Below, piece by piece: positions 44,596-53,469 of a DNA stretch of 64,000 bases (the stretch's first letter is position 1; each line of letters opens with the position of its first letter). This stretch comes from Bacteroidota bacterium (GTDB taxonomy: Bacteria; Bacteroidota; Ignavibacteria; Ignavibacteriales; Ignavibacteriaceae): contig JAKAKL010000116.1 of assembly GCA_021824565.1 (NCBI GenBank), positions 62,001 through 126,000 of the forward strand. Direction: 5' to 3'. Made by a program: the position numbers and the translations under genes. The notes below the pieces were generated by a model that had not been told where the DNA came from, ran no database searches, and saw only the letters and a program-made list of their open reading frames with translations.

Positions 44596-44979
44596 CTATC
44601 CTTCTTTAAATAAGTTATAATTTACCGGATACTTTTCGCTGTCCAGTATTTTCTGGAATCCTGTTTTCGTATTCTGATTAATATAAACAGGCGCCTTTAA
44701 ATTAACAGTTATTTTAATAATTTCTGAATTCATTGTTACTATGCCGAACGCTTCGCCATCATTTATCGAAGGATACTGGTCGTCAATTACTCTTATTCCG
44801 ATCATTGGAAAAGCAATTTCCGGCTCTTCAACTGAATTAAGCCAATAGAAAAAATCATCGTCAACTTTGATTAACAAATAATCCTTAAGGTTTTCAAAAC
44901 CGAAAATCCCGGATGGAAAATTAATTATCAGCGACTGATCGAATTCTAATTCGCCAAACTGTCTTGTATTTATTTTCAT
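44596..44979 (-). CDS. fliW: Flagellar assembly factor FliW
   Basis: A 127-residue protein. FliW binds CsrA and flagellin in a three-part homeostasis switch: free FliW inhibits CsrA, and unpolymerised flagellin releases CsrA again. The family features LIINFPSGIFGFENLKDYLL and the VNLKAPVYINQNTKTGFQ block near the C-terminus are visible. It is immediately upstream of csrA, the conserved arrangement. No flagellin gene lies in the window. Confidence 0.94.
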   Translation of the reverse strand: MKINTRQFGELEFDQSLIINFPSGIFGFENLKDYLLIKVDDDFFYWLNSVEEPEIAFPMIGIRVIDDQYPSINDGEAFGIVTMNSEIIKITVNLKAPVYINQNTKTGFQKILDSEKYPVNYNLFKEG

Positions 44980-44984
44980 AGCTC

Positions 44985-45800
44985 TTATTTGTTTATTATT
45001 ACAATATCTACTCTTCTATTAGTTGCCCTGCCGTCAGGCGTATCATTTGAAGCAAGCGGCTTATATTCAGAATATCCTACTATAGAAATTTTTTCAGGAT
45101 TTAGTCCTTCATTCTTTATTAAATAGTAGGCAGTATTCAAAGCTCTTGCGACCGACAAATGCCAATTTGAAGGAAACTCTGTAGTGTTTATCGGTACATC
45201 ATCAGTGTGTCCTTCAATTCTTATATCGTTCGGCAGTTCCTTTAATATCTGCGCCAATCTGCTTAATACCGTCGGCGATCCTCCTGTTAAATTTGCGCTG
45301 CCCGAAGAAAATAAAATATCATCAAGAATATGAATCGTTATTCCACGAGAATTCTGCTCCAGCCTTATGGAATTATTATAATTATATTTATTTATCAACT
45401 GTGTCAATTGGGATTTCAAAGTTACTTGCGGTGCCGAAACATTTTTTGTAACATTTGAATTCAACCCAATCACTTCTTTTCTGCTTCCGAAAATGTCTCC
45501 GGCTGCCGCAACAACCTTTTGATATTTGTGCGCATCAATATTAGAAATTGCATACAAAATAATAAAAAGCCCCAGCAAAAGAGTAATCAAATCTGCATAC
45601 GTAATTAAGTATCTGTCTTTATCGCCGCCTTCATGAAACGGCGACTCTTCAAAGTCTAAAGAGTCATCAGCCTTAATTGTTCTTTTTGCGGGAGCAGGCT
45701 TATTAGTCTTGCTTTGACTACCGATGGAATTTCCCCGCTCTGTAAGGCTAAAATACCTTCCAGCGAGATTTCCATCATATGTTTTTCTTCCATATGACAT
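44985..45800 (-). CDS. motB: Stator protein MotB (second pair), start overlaps motA2
   Basis: A 271-residue stator subunit with ion-binding D70 in LITYADLITLLLGLFIILYA and a C-terminal OmpA-like domain (about 140-270) including IEGHTDDVPINTTEFP and TNRRVDIVIINK. The N-terminal cytoplasmic part is about 65 residues, roughly 40 more than in E. coli MotB. The first 48 codons lie inside the 3' end of motA2 in another frame. No ATG, GTG or TTG occurs between the motA2 stop and the membrane helix except a TTG inside the helix, so the upstream ATG appears to be required. Confidence 0.9.
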   Translation of the reverse strand: MSYGRKTYDGNLAGRYFSLTERGNSIGSQSKTNKPAPAKRTIKADDSLDFEESPFHEGGDKDRYLITYADLITLLLGLFIILYAISNIDAHKYQKVVAAAGDIFGSRKEVIGLNSNVTKNVSAPQVTLKSQLTQLINKYNYNNSIRLEQNSRGITIHILDDILFSSGSANLTGGSPTVLSRLAQILKELPNDIRIEGHTDDVPINTTEFPSNWHLSVARALNTAYYLIKNEGLNPEKISIVGYSEYKPLASNDTPDGRATNRRVDIVIINK

Positions 45801-46435
45801 TTTTTTAGTTTATCGCCAATTGGTAACCATAAAATATTTGCACTAAATACTCCCCAAAGCGTAGCAATAAATGCCGATGCTATATTTTTTATTAAAGAAT
45901 TCGGATCTCCGCCGGCGTTTGCTAATGTCATTATCAAACCCATTACGGTACCGATTATTCCCATCGTAGGCGCATAGCCGCCCATCTTTGTGAATATAAA
46001 AATATTCGAGTAGTGCCTTTCCTGCATTGACTTTATTTCAAGCGATGCAAGAGATTGAAGCGAATCTGCATCAGTTCCGTCAATTGCATATCTTAATAAT
46101 TTTTGCGGGAAGACATAATCAAGTCTCTCAATTCTTTTTTCTATCGACAGGAGACCTTCTTTCCTCGATATTATCGAAAAATCTACAAAATTATTTATCA
46201 GTCTGTGCAGATTATATTTACTAGGAAAATATGCCAGCCTTATCAAACGCAAAATATTTCTAAACTTTTCAAAACCGAAACCAATAATCACTGTCGAAAA
46301 CGTTCCGCCAAAAACTATAATCAACGGAGGAATTAAAAATAGAGCGCTAAAAGTACCGCCTTCTAAAAAGAAAGCTCCGAATATTGAAAGTATTCCTAAA
46401 ATTAATCCGCCAATTGTACTGAATCTTCTTATCAT
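45656..46435 (-). CDS. motA: Stator protein MotA (second pair)
   Basis: A 259-residue four-helix stator subunit of the PomA/MotA type. Hydrophobic helices lie at about 7-25 and 30-52, with C-terminal helices at about 150-172 (GGYAPTMGIIGTVMGLIMTL) and 180-205 (IASAFIATLWGVFSANILWLPI). The C-terminal ISLEGILALQSGEIPSVVKA is a conserved family block, so the last 48 codons overlapping motB2 are real coding sequence. It overlaps the flgL stop by four bases. Confidence 0.92.
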   Translation of the reverse strand: MIRRFSTIGGLILGILSIFGAFFLEGGTFSALFLIPPLIIVFGGTFSTVIIGFGFEKFRNILRLIRLAYFPSKYNLHRLINNFVDFSIISRKEGLLSIEKRIERLDYVFPQKLLRYAIDGTDADSLQSLASLEIKSMQERHYSNIFIFTKMGGYAPTMGIIGTVMGLIMTLANAGGDPNSLIKNIASAFIATLWGVFSANILWLPIGDKLKKCHMEEKHMMEISLEGILALQSGEIPSVVKARLISLLPQKEQLRLMTL

Positions 46436-47688
46436 ATGTAACTTAAAAGCGATTTATTACTTATCAGCGCAGCTAACTGATAAGTTTCCTGTAAAATGTT
46501 CTGCTGACTTTGTAAATTAACAACTGCCTTTGCAACATCAACTCCTTGAAGATTTGCTATCATAGTGTTTAACTGCGTCTGCTGATTTGTCAATAAATTT
46601 TTCGAGTTTGTTAACTGATTAGCGCTGTTGCCTGTCTTAGCAATATTATCAAGCAGCCGGTTATTAAAATCTGTAAGATCCTGGATTTGCTGTGCAGTCG
46701 GCTTTATGCCGGCTTGAAGATTATTTTTAATTGCAATCAAAGTATTAAAAACATCCATCTTCTGATTTGCAGATGAAGAAAGCGAAGACGAACCTGTCTT
46801 CTCTGTTATTGTAGTTGGATCAAATGTAAAATAAATCTTCTTGGAACCGACGTTCACCTGAATAGGAGAAGGCGATTGACCGTTTATAGTTTTCAGCGCG
46901 CCGGTAGAAGGATCAAATGAAAAAGACTTTGCAGCAGGCGGCTGCGAAAGTACCGAAGTGCCGCTGCCGTCTAAAATATCGTATGTCATACTATAAGTAT
47001 CAGCGGCTGTTTTTGTATAATTTACTTTTAACGTATATTGATTTCCCGACGTATCATAAACATTAGTTTGATCAGTAACTGAACCGCCGACAGCAGTGGA
47101 AGGATCAATGTTTCCATTTTCAGTTACCATAGTTCCAAATACTTCAGAGCCGGGTGTATTTATTTGTTGAAATACATTTTGCGATGTCCTAATTATTTGA
47201 GAGCCGGACACATCAGAATTAACTCCGACATAAGAACTATCGGATGATAGACTATACGGCGCAGTTGTGTTATCGGTTCCGCCAAAAACATATTTACCGT
47301 TCGATTGTGCGTTAGCCAGACCCAGAATAGTTTGAAGTGATTGATCTATTTTATTCGCATAGTTGGTCAAATCTGTAGTACTTACCGTTGCGCTGTTAAC
47401 CTGCGTCAACTGTGTTAAGTCAGTTGTTATTTCATCCTGAATGCTCTGCATTGTATTGGTTGTATCTGTAACAAATGATGAAGCAGTATCAATGTTTGAT
47501 GAATAAGTATTTAATTGATCCAACTGACTGTTCCAGTTAAGCAATTCACTTATGCCGGAGGGTGAATCGGAAGGCTGTTGAATATTGTTTCCGGTTGTAA
47601 TCTGCGTCTGAAGATTATTTACCTGGTTCTTAATATTATTTAGGTTATTCAGGTAATTTGTGCTTAACATTGTGTCTGAAATTCTCAT
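46432..47688 (-). CDS. flgL: Flagellar hook-associated protein 3 (FlgL)
   Basis: A 418-residue junction protein between hook and filament. The N-terminal coiled region MRISDTMLSTNYLNNLNN... with QITTGNNIQQPSDSPSG matches the flagellin/FlgL D0-D1 domain, and the C-terminal NLQGVDVAKAVVNLQSQQNI block matches the other half. The variable middle (about 150-320) is Thr/Ser rich. It follows flgK by two bases. Confidence 0.94.
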   Translation of the reverse strand: MRISDTMLSTNYLNNLNNIKNQVNNLQTQITTGNNIQQPSDSPSGISELLNWNSQLDQLNTYSSNIDTASSFVTDTTNTMQSIQDEITTDLTQLTQVNSATVSTTDLTNYANKIDQSLQTILGLANAQSNGKYVFGGTDNTTAPYSLSSDSSYVGVNSDVSGSQIIRTSQNVFQQINTPGSEVFGTMVTENGNIDPSTAVGGSVTDQTNVYDTSGNQYTLKVNYTKTAADTYSMTYDILDGSGTSVLSQPPAAKSFSFDPSTGALKTINGQSPSPIQVNVGSKKIYFTFDPTTITEKTGSSSLSSSANQKMDVFNTLIAIKNNLQAGIKPTAQQIQDLTDFNNRLLDNIAKTGNSANQLTNSKNLLTNQQTQLNTMIANLQGVDVAKAVVNLQSQQNILQETYQLAALISNKSLLSYI

Positions 47689-47690
47689 AA

Positions 47691-49052
47691 CTAAGCCACC
47701 ATATTTATTATAGTATCAAGCATCTGACTTGCAATTGAAATAATTTTTGCCGACGCATCATAAGATTTTTGATATTGAATTACGTTTGACATTTCTTCAT
47801 CCGTATTTACGCCTGATACTGACGATTTTTGATTTTGCAATTGATTTAAAACTAACTGATAAGATTGAGCAGAGTTCGTAGCATTTTGAGTATCGCTTCC
47901 TACCTGAGAAATAAGCTGGTTATAACTGTCGTTTAACGATACTCCGTTTGAATCTTTTTGGTTCAAAAGATTTGCAATATTTAATGCAATATTTCCGTTG
48001 CCTGATGTTCCATCGCTTGAAGCTGCTATCTTGCTGGGGTCTTGAAGAATTTGAGAATTTATAGATAGAGTTCCATTCTGGTAGCCGCTAAAAAATGATG
48101 TTCCCGTCTGCGGAGGATTATCGAGATTATAACCTGTTGCATGCTGAGCGTTCACTCCGTTCATTAAATTATTAACATAATTATCAAGAGAGCTTTGATA
48201 GCCGGCAATTGTATTGTTATACATATCGGTAAGCGCAAATAGTGAACCTCCGGTAAGAGCCCCGGTAGCAGAGCCGTCAGTAGTAGTCAAGCCCATTTTA
48301 CCGTTTGTCTCAGTAACTTGCAGTTGTGTGTAATGTGCTCTGTCCACTGCAAAAATTCCGCCGATTGAAATAACCGCTGAGTTACCGGAGTCATAAGTAA
48401 CATTTATATTTGCCAGCTTGCTTAAATCATCAATTACTTTATCCCGCTGGTCCATTAAATCATTCGGCTGCTGACCGCTTACCTGGCTTTGATATATTTG
48501 CACATTCAATGACTGTATTTGCTGAAGATCAGTATTAATCTGACCCACCTGCGTTTTTGCTTCAGACACAAGATCAGACTTAACTGAATTTAGTCCGTCA
48601 TTAATATTTTGTATTTGTGTGCTCAAGTTTTGCGCAGCTTGAATAACATTATTCCTTAAAGAGTTTGAATCCGGAGTAACAGATAGCTGCTGCCATGCGT
48701 TAAAGAATGCTGAACTAAGGCTTGATAAACCTGAACTTGAAGGCTCTGCAAAAAGCTGCTGGACTTGATTTAAAATTGTACTGCGCTGATCATTATTAGA
48801 ATACAACGCATTATTATTTCTTATCTGGCTGTCTGTCAAACTATCGCGCACGCGTTGAATATCCGATAATTGTACGCCGGTCCCGAAGATAAAATTTCCC
48901 AATTGCTGCGGCGAAGTAGACGAAAGAATAACCTGCTGCCTTGTATAGTCCGGGTTAGATGCATTTGAAATATTGTTAGACGTTACATCAAGAGCTTCTT
49001 GATAAGCCATTAAACTTTTTGTTGATATATCAAAAACTGAGCTGATACTCAT
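47691..49052 (-). CDS. flgK: Flagellar hook-associated protein 1 (FlgK)
   Basis: A 453-residue hook-filament junction protein. The N-terminus SLMAYQEALDVTSNNISNAS with NPDYTRQQVIL is the FlgK/rod-protein signature, and the C-terminus SGVNTDEEMSNVIQYQKSYDASAKIISIASQML is the matching FlgK-type coiled end. The start ATG overlaps the flgN stop by one base (TAATG). Length is at the short end for FlgK, so the variable mid-domains are reduced. Confidence 0.95.
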   Translation of the reverse strand: MSISSVFDISTKSLMAYQEALDVTSNNISNASNPDYTRQQVILSSTSPQQLGNFIFGTGVQLSDIQRVRDSLTDSQIRNNNALYSNNDQRSTILNQVQQLFAEPSSSGLSSLSSAFFNAWQQLSVTPDSNSLRNNVIQAAQNLSTQIQNINDGLNSVKSDLVSEAKTQVGQINTDLQQIQSLNVQIYQSQVSGQQPNDLMDQRDKVIDDLSKLANINVTYDSGNSAVISIGGIFAVDRAHYTQLQVTETNGKMGLTTTDGSATGALTGGSLFALTDMYNNTIAGYQSSLDNYVNNLMNGVNAQHATGYNLDNPPQTGTSFFSGYQNGTLSINSQILQDPSKIAASSDGTSGNGNIALNIANLLNQKDSNGVSLNDSYNQLISQVGSDTQNATNSAQSYQLVLNQLQNQKSSVSGVNTDEEMSNVIQYQKSYDASAKIISIASQMLDTIINMVA

Positions 49053-49504
49053 TATATTTTCCTGTCAAGTATTGCGCTTTTATTCGAGCGCATAAAGATT
49101 GCAATCAATTCCTTCACAAAATTCTTAGCCTGATTAATCAATAATTTATTCTGGTTGTTTACTTTTATAATTTGATAAACCAAATTCTTCATTGACTCAT
49201 GCAACTTGATCAGTTTACCAAGTTTAAACTCATTTTTAATTTTCAAAGCGTCTATAAAATCAGTAAGATTATTAGATTTTAATCTAAGCGAATTTTTAAC
49301 TGCCATTTCACTAATCATATTCGATATTAATTTCTGGCGCGCTTCTATTTCATTAAAAAAAGCGCCTTCCTTTTGAAGAACTTCTTCCAAAGATTTAATA
49401 TCATTATTAATTATCGCTGTTTGTTGTAAAAAAATTAAGTCCAGCAGCCGTTGCAGCAGTTCATGTTGAAATTTTAGTTCGTTAAATAGACTGTTCAGTT
49501 CCAT
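49052..49504 (-). CDS. flgN: FlgN-like flagellar export chaperone
   Basis: A 150-residue, strongly helical, coiled-coil protein without membrane segments. Size, helical character and position just before flgK and flgL agree with FlgN, the export chaperone for those two junction proteins. Sequence identity is weak in this family, so the call rests on context as much as on the LLQRLLDLIFLQQTAIINND region. It overlaps the flgJ end by 23 bases and flgK by one. Confidence 0.75.
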   Translation of the reverse strand: MELNSLFNELKFQHELLQRLLDLIFLQQTAIINNDIKSLEEVLQKEGAFFNEIEARQKLISNMISEMAVKNSLRLKSNNLTDFIDALKIKNEFKLGKLIKLHESMKNLVYQIIKVNNQNKLLINQAKNFVKELIAIFMRSNKSAILDRKI

Positions 49505-50324
49505 TTGTAACTCCGTTCAAATGATTTAAATATCCGAGAACTCTTTTTACATAATTTTGAGTTTCCTCAAAAGGAGGAACTCCTCCGTACTTTTCTACAT
49601 TTTCCGGTCCGGCATTGTAAGAAGCCAGAGCAAGATCCACATTTCCGTTAAACTTTTGCAGAAGCTGAGCAAGATATTTTGTTCCGCCTAAAATATTTTG
49701 CTGCGGATCCCATACATTCGAGACGCCCATCTGAGCTGCTGTAGAATCTATTAATTGCATCAAGCCTTTTGCTTTAGCTGTTGATTGTGCTTTCTCATTT
49801 GCCGCCGATTCAGTCAGTATTACAGATTTTATCAAATTCTTATTAACACCAAATTGCTCGGATGCAGAATTAATTATTCCTTCATATTTATTCAGCCTGT
49901 CCAACGATTGAGAACTTGGAGCAATAGGAGGCATGTTAATATTTAACTTAAATCCCGGATTAACTTCGTTATTCAATGGTGTAAGCTGACTACCGTTAAT
50001 TTTGGAATCCATATCTTGACCGGTTAATTTCTTATAAAGAATACTTGCAACACCAAGGCTTCTATTCTTCGAGATATACATTGCTAATTCGTTTTGAAAT
50101 ATTGTATCGAAAAAGCCGCCGCCGAAATTATTTTCTCCTGAAAGACCGCTAGATGATTGAGTCATACTTTTCAGCATCATCGAAGTTAATAAGCTTTCAA
50201 ACTGCTTTGCGGCATCTTCTATTTTAGCCTTTTGAGCGTCAGTATAACGACTGCCCACTTCTGCGGGATTTGAAATCTGCTTCTGCGGATCGGTTACTTT
50301 TAATTCTAAACTTCCGGTTGTCAT
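49482..50324 (-). CDS. flgJ: Rod-binding protein fused to a lytic transglycosylase (FlgJ-like)
   Basis: A 280-residue protein. The N-terminal rod-binding domain (about 30-110) has the family's FESLLTSMMLKSM and FFDTIFQNELAMYIS motifs. The C-terminal domain (about 140-270) is a soluble lytic transglycosylase with the catalytic Glu in SVILTESAANEKA and the motifs GLMQLIDSTAAQMGV and ALASYNAGPENVEKYGG. E. coli FlgJ instead carries a glucosaminidase domain. The enzyme opens the peptidoglycan for the rod. It overlaps flgI by four bases. Confidence 0.92.
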   Translation of the reverse strand: MTTGSLELKVTDPQKQISNPAEVGSRYTDAQKAKIEDAAKQFESLLTSMMLKSMTQSSSGLSGENNFGGGFFDTIFQNELAMYISKNRSLGVASILYKKLTGQDMDSKINGSQLTPLNNEVNPGFKLNINMPPIAPSSQSLDRLNKYEGIINSASEQFGVNKNLIKSVILTESAANEKAQSTAKAKGLMQLIDSTAAQMGVSNVWDPQQNILGGTKYLAQLLQKFNGNVDLALASYNAGPENVEKYGGVPPFEETQNYVKRVLGYLNHLNGVTNGTEQSI

Positions 50325-51409
50325 ATTATATCAAGTTCTCCAATAAGCGCCCCGGCTTTTTTCAAAGCCTGGAAAATTGAAATTATATCCTGCGGCGATA
50401 CTTTTAATGAATTCAAAGCTGCCGCAACCTGCTGTACAGTTGAAGCTCCTTGAATAGCAATAGTATTTGTCGAGTCCTGCGAGACATAAGGAACCAAGTT
50501 GTTAAATACCTGGGTTGTCCCGTTAGAAAATGCATTCGGCTGAGAAATGATCGGATACGACCTGATTGTGATATTTAAATTTCCATGAGTAATTGACGCC
50601 GGTAATATCTTAACATTATTACCAGCAACCACAGTTCCAGTTCTTTCATCAAGAACAACTTTGGCGGCTTCGTCTTTTTGAACAGTTATACTTTCAAGGT
50701 CAGCAAGAAATGCAACTATATTGTTTTGCTTATCTGTCGGCACCTTCACCTGGATTTCAGCGCCGTCTTTAGCCATCGCTACGCTGCTGCCAAATTTTGT
50801 ATTTATTGCATTGGCAACATTATTAGAAGTTGTTAAATCAGGTTCACGCAAAAACACATCAATATTCTGATTTGGAACATTCGCCGGTTCAAGAGGATAA
50901 TTTAAGATACCGCCCATCGGAACTCTTCCGGCAAGAGAATGATTTTGTGAAACTCTATTTCCCGTAGAAGTTCTAACGTCGAAACCGCCTACCGAAAGCG
51001 AGCCTTGTGCATAGCCGTAAACTTTTCCCATCATGCTTGATAGCGGCGTCATCAATAATGTTCCTCCTTGAAGACTTGTAGCGTCACCCATTGAAGAAAC
51101 AGTTACGTCAAATTTTGCTCCTGGTTTAAGATAATCATTAACAGTTGCTGTAACCATTACTGCAGCAACGTTTCTTGTAATCAAATTATCCTGCGAAACT
51201 GTAATGCCAAAACGCTTCAACATGCTGGTCACTGACTGAATAGTAAATGTGGACCGCTGTGTATCTCCGGTGCCGGCTAATCCTACAACAAGCCCGTAGC
51301 CGATAATTTGCTCGGAACCTTCACCGGTTATATATGCAATATCCTTTATCCTTTGAGCAAAGCCAAAAGACATTGTCAACATCATGTATAAAACAATTAG
51401 CTTTTTCAT
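50321..51409 (-). CDS. flgI: Flagellar P-ring protein FlgI
   Basis: A 362-residue periplasmic ring protein with a signal peptide at about residues 1-18 (ending FGFAQ). Conserved blocks include GYGLVVGLAGTGD, RNVAAVMVTATV, GKVYGYAQGSLSVGGF, VVLDERTGTVVAGNNVKI and the C-terminal NSLKVSPQDIISIFQALKKAGAL. Its presence implies a peptidoglycan-spanning P ring and a diderm envelope. It lies seven bases after flgH. Confidence 0.95.
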   Translation of the reverse strand: MKKLIVLYMMLTMSFGFAQRIKDIAYITGEGSEQIIGYGLVVGLAGTGDTQRSTFTIQSVTSMLKRFGITVSQDNLITRNVAAVMVTATVNDYLKPGAKFDVTVSSMGDATSLQGGTLLMTPLSSMMGKVYGYAQGSLSVGGFDVRTSTGNRVSQNHSLAGRVPMGGILNYPLEPANVPNQNIDVFLREPDLTTSNNVANAINTKFGSSVAMAKDGAEIQVKVPTDKQNNIVAFLADLESITVQKDEAAKVVLDERTGTVVAGNNVKILPASITHGNLNITIRSYPIISQPNAFSNGTTQVFNNLVPYVSQDSTNTIAIQGASTVQQVAAALNSLKVSPQDIISIFQALKKAGALIGELDII

Positions 51410-51416
51410 AATTAAC

Positions 51417-51989
51417 CTAAAAAATCCAGTGTAAAAATTTTGTTAGCCAGCCGGGAGATTGAACGTTATTGATCATTCCGTCTCCCTTGAATATAATCTG
51501 CGCTTCGGAAATGTTATATGAAAGCACAGAATTATCGGACGCAATATCGGCGGGTCTTACAATTCCTTTGATACTTACAAGCTGCTCCTGCCCGTTTATA
51601 ACAATTTTGCGGCTTCCATCAACAACTAAATTACCGTTAGCTAAAACTGAATCTACCGTGGCACTAATTTTTGTACTTATAGATCCGTTGTTTGCAGTTG
51701 AACCTGAGCCTTTAAAATCATTCGTCGTTCCAGCGCTTAAGTCTACACTTGGCGTTGTAGTCTTGCCGGTGTTTAATTGCCCGGTTAATCCGAGATTACT
51801 TGATCTTCCCGCTGATGTTTCTGCATCATTAGAAGCTTGCGTAGACTCTACTACAAGGATGGTTATTGCATCGCCGACTCTACTCGCTTTCTGATCTGAG
51901 AATAAAGAAGAGAATGCATTTTGTCTCATATCCTGAGCGAAAATTTGCGAGGCAGTTATTGTTAATACGAATAAAATTAATTTTTTCAT
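51417..51989 (-). CDS. flgH: Flagellar L-ring protein FlgH (no lipobox)
   Basis: A 190-residue outer-membrane ring protein. Conserved parts include SLFSDQKASRVGDAITILVVEST, SATVDSVLANGNLVVDG and VRPADIASDNSVLSYNISEA. Most FlgH proteins are lipoproteins with an N-terminal lipobox Cys; here the leader (MKKLILFVLTITASQIFAQ) has no Cys and looks like an ordinary signal peptide. The ATG at 51989 is chosen, four bases after the flgA stop; a TTG at 52001 would overlap flgA. Confidence 0.92.
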   Translation of the reverse strand: MKKLILFVLTITASQIFAQDMRQNAFSSLFSDQKASRVGDAITILVVESTQASNDAETSAGRSSNLGLTGQLNTGKTTTPSVDLSAGTTNDFKGSGSTANNGSISTKISATVDSVLANGNLVVDGSRKIVINGQEQLVSIKGIVRPADIASDNSVLSYNISEAQIIFKGDGMINNVQSPGWLTKFLHWIF

Positions 51990-51993
51990 AGTA

Positions 51994-52647
51994 TCACTCA
52001 ATTATTAATACATCTTTAGCATCAATTACTTTGGCTTTGAAAATTTTTTTATCTTTAGAAATAATCATAATTGTCTCTCCAAGAATTCCATCCTGTCTGG
52101 AAAGCGCATCAAAATTTATCATCACATTGCCATCAACATATTTTGCTTCTACCGGATCGCCGGCTTTAATTATTGGTATCGGCTCTGTATTCTCTTTCGT
52201 TAATACTTCTCCGGCATTGATGAATTGACTGCTTCTCAAATCTGCAATTTCTTTAGCCGAACAAAGCGGAGTTTCATTCATGTTTGATATGTCGATTTTC
52301 TTTGAACAATAATCTTTATCAGTAATTTTTTCGCGTGTTTTTATATCTCTTAACGAAACGAGAACTTCTTTAAAGAGTTTTAGCTTCACGGACAAAATAG
52401 ATTCGATCACTCTTGAATTTTTTTGATAAATTTTAACCGGCACATAAATCATATTGCCTGTTAAATTGAAGTCATCTGTTTTTAACAATTCTATTTTTTC
52501 ATATGACTTAGGCATATGCAATACTTCATACTTATAATCGGCAAACAATCCGGAAAGATTCTTCTTGATATAATTATTAAGATCATCATTAAAAGAATTT
52601 TTCCCTTGAACGATAAAAGACAATATGATAAAAACAAATGCGAACAT
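51994..52647 (-). CDS. flgA: P-ring assembly chaperone FlgA
   Basis: A 217-residue periplasmic protein with an N-terminal signal segment (FAFVFIILSFIVQG). The C-terminal ~90 residues form the SAF-type domain with GEVLTKENTEPIPIIKAGDPVEAKY and GILGETIMIIS, as in FlgA, which guides FlgI polymerisation. It lies six bases after flgG and before flgH-flgI, the expected order. Confidence 0.9.
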   Translation of the reverse strand: MFAFVFIILSFIVQGKNSFNDDLNNYIKKNLSGLFADYKYEVLHMPKSYEKIELLKTDDFNLTGNMIYVPVKIYQKNSRVIESILSVKLKLFKEVLVSLRDIKTREKITDKDYCSKKIDISNMNETPLCSAKEIADLRSSQFINAGEVLTKENTEPIPIIKAGDPVEAKYVDGNVMINFDALSRQDGILGETIMIISKDKKIFKAKVIDAKDVLIIE

Positions 52648-52653
52648 TATTCA

Positions 52654-53454
52654 TCAATTCTGTTTAAGATTATTTGCCATAGTCATCATGTCTTGAACAG
52701 TCTGCACAGTTTTGGAATTTATTTCATAAGCTCTTTGAGCCGCTATCATCGCAATCATCTCCTGGACTATGTCTACGTTGGAAGATTCGAGGTAGCCTTG
52801 ATTTATTGTGCCGAATCCATCTTTGCTCGGCGTACCAACTATTGGCGTCCCTGAAGCATCTGTCTGAGCATACAAATTATCGCCTAAAGCCGTAAGTCCG
52901 CCGGGATTCATAAACCGAGCGAGTTCAATATTTCCGATAACTTTAGAACTGCCGCCAACTTGCTGCGATGTTATTGTTCCGTCGGTAGATATAGTTACGC
53001 CTAGTGAATTCTGATCAAGTGTAACCGGCGGATCCAAAGCATAGCCGCTTGCAGTAACAACTTTTCCATCAGCATTAACTTTGAATGAACCATCTCGTGT
53101 ATAAGCGTAAGTTCCATCTGGTTTCAGTACCTGGAAAAATCCGTCGCCCTGGATTGCAAGATCAAGCTGGTTATTGGTTTGAGTAATATCTCCTTGAGTA
53201 AATATTTTTTCATCTGAAGTCGGTTGAACTCCGTTGCCGATCTGGATAGCCGTAGATGAATTCTGAGCAACTCCTGGCGCTGACGATTCAACCGGACTAA
53301 CGTTTACCTGCTGATACATCAAGTCTTCAAATTGTGCCTGGTTCTTTTTGAATCCGGTCGTATTTATGTTGGCAATGTTGTTTGAAATTACTTCAATGTT
53401 TAGCTCCTGTGCATACATTCCAGAGGCTGCTGTTCTAAGTGCTCGTGTTGGCAT
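52654..53454 (-). CDS. flgG: Distal rod protein FlgG
   Basis: A 266-residue rod protein. The N-terminal TAASGMYAQELNIEVISNNI followed by ANINTTGFKKNQAQFEDLMY is the FlgG signature. The middle contains QGDGFFQVLKPDGTYAYTRDG, and the C-terminal YLESSNVDIVQEMIAMIAAQ plus RAYEINSKTVQTVQDMM is the matching coiled end. Length equals the E. coli protein closely. Downstream of flgF by 15 bases. Confidence 0.95.
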   Translation of the reverse strand: MPTRALRTAASGMYAQELNIEVISNNIANINTTGFKKNQAQFEDLMYQQVNVSPVESSAPGVAQNSSTAIQIGNGVQPTSDEKIFTQGDITQTNNQLDLAIQGDGFFQVLKPDGTYAYTRDGSFKVNADGKVVTASGYALDPPVTLDQNSLGVTISTDGTITSQQVGGSSKVIGNIELARFMNPGGLTALGDNLYAQTDASGTPIVGTPSKDGFGTINQGYLESSNVDIVQEMIAMIAAQRAYEINSKTVQTVQDMMTMANNLKQN

Positions 53455-53469
53455 TTATCTACTCCTTAT

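Noticed and set aside
51469-51894. 141-codon open frame opposite flgH
   Set aside because: It is antisense to a clear flagellar gene, has no recognisable domain, and its amino-acid pattern looks like a reversed coding sequence.
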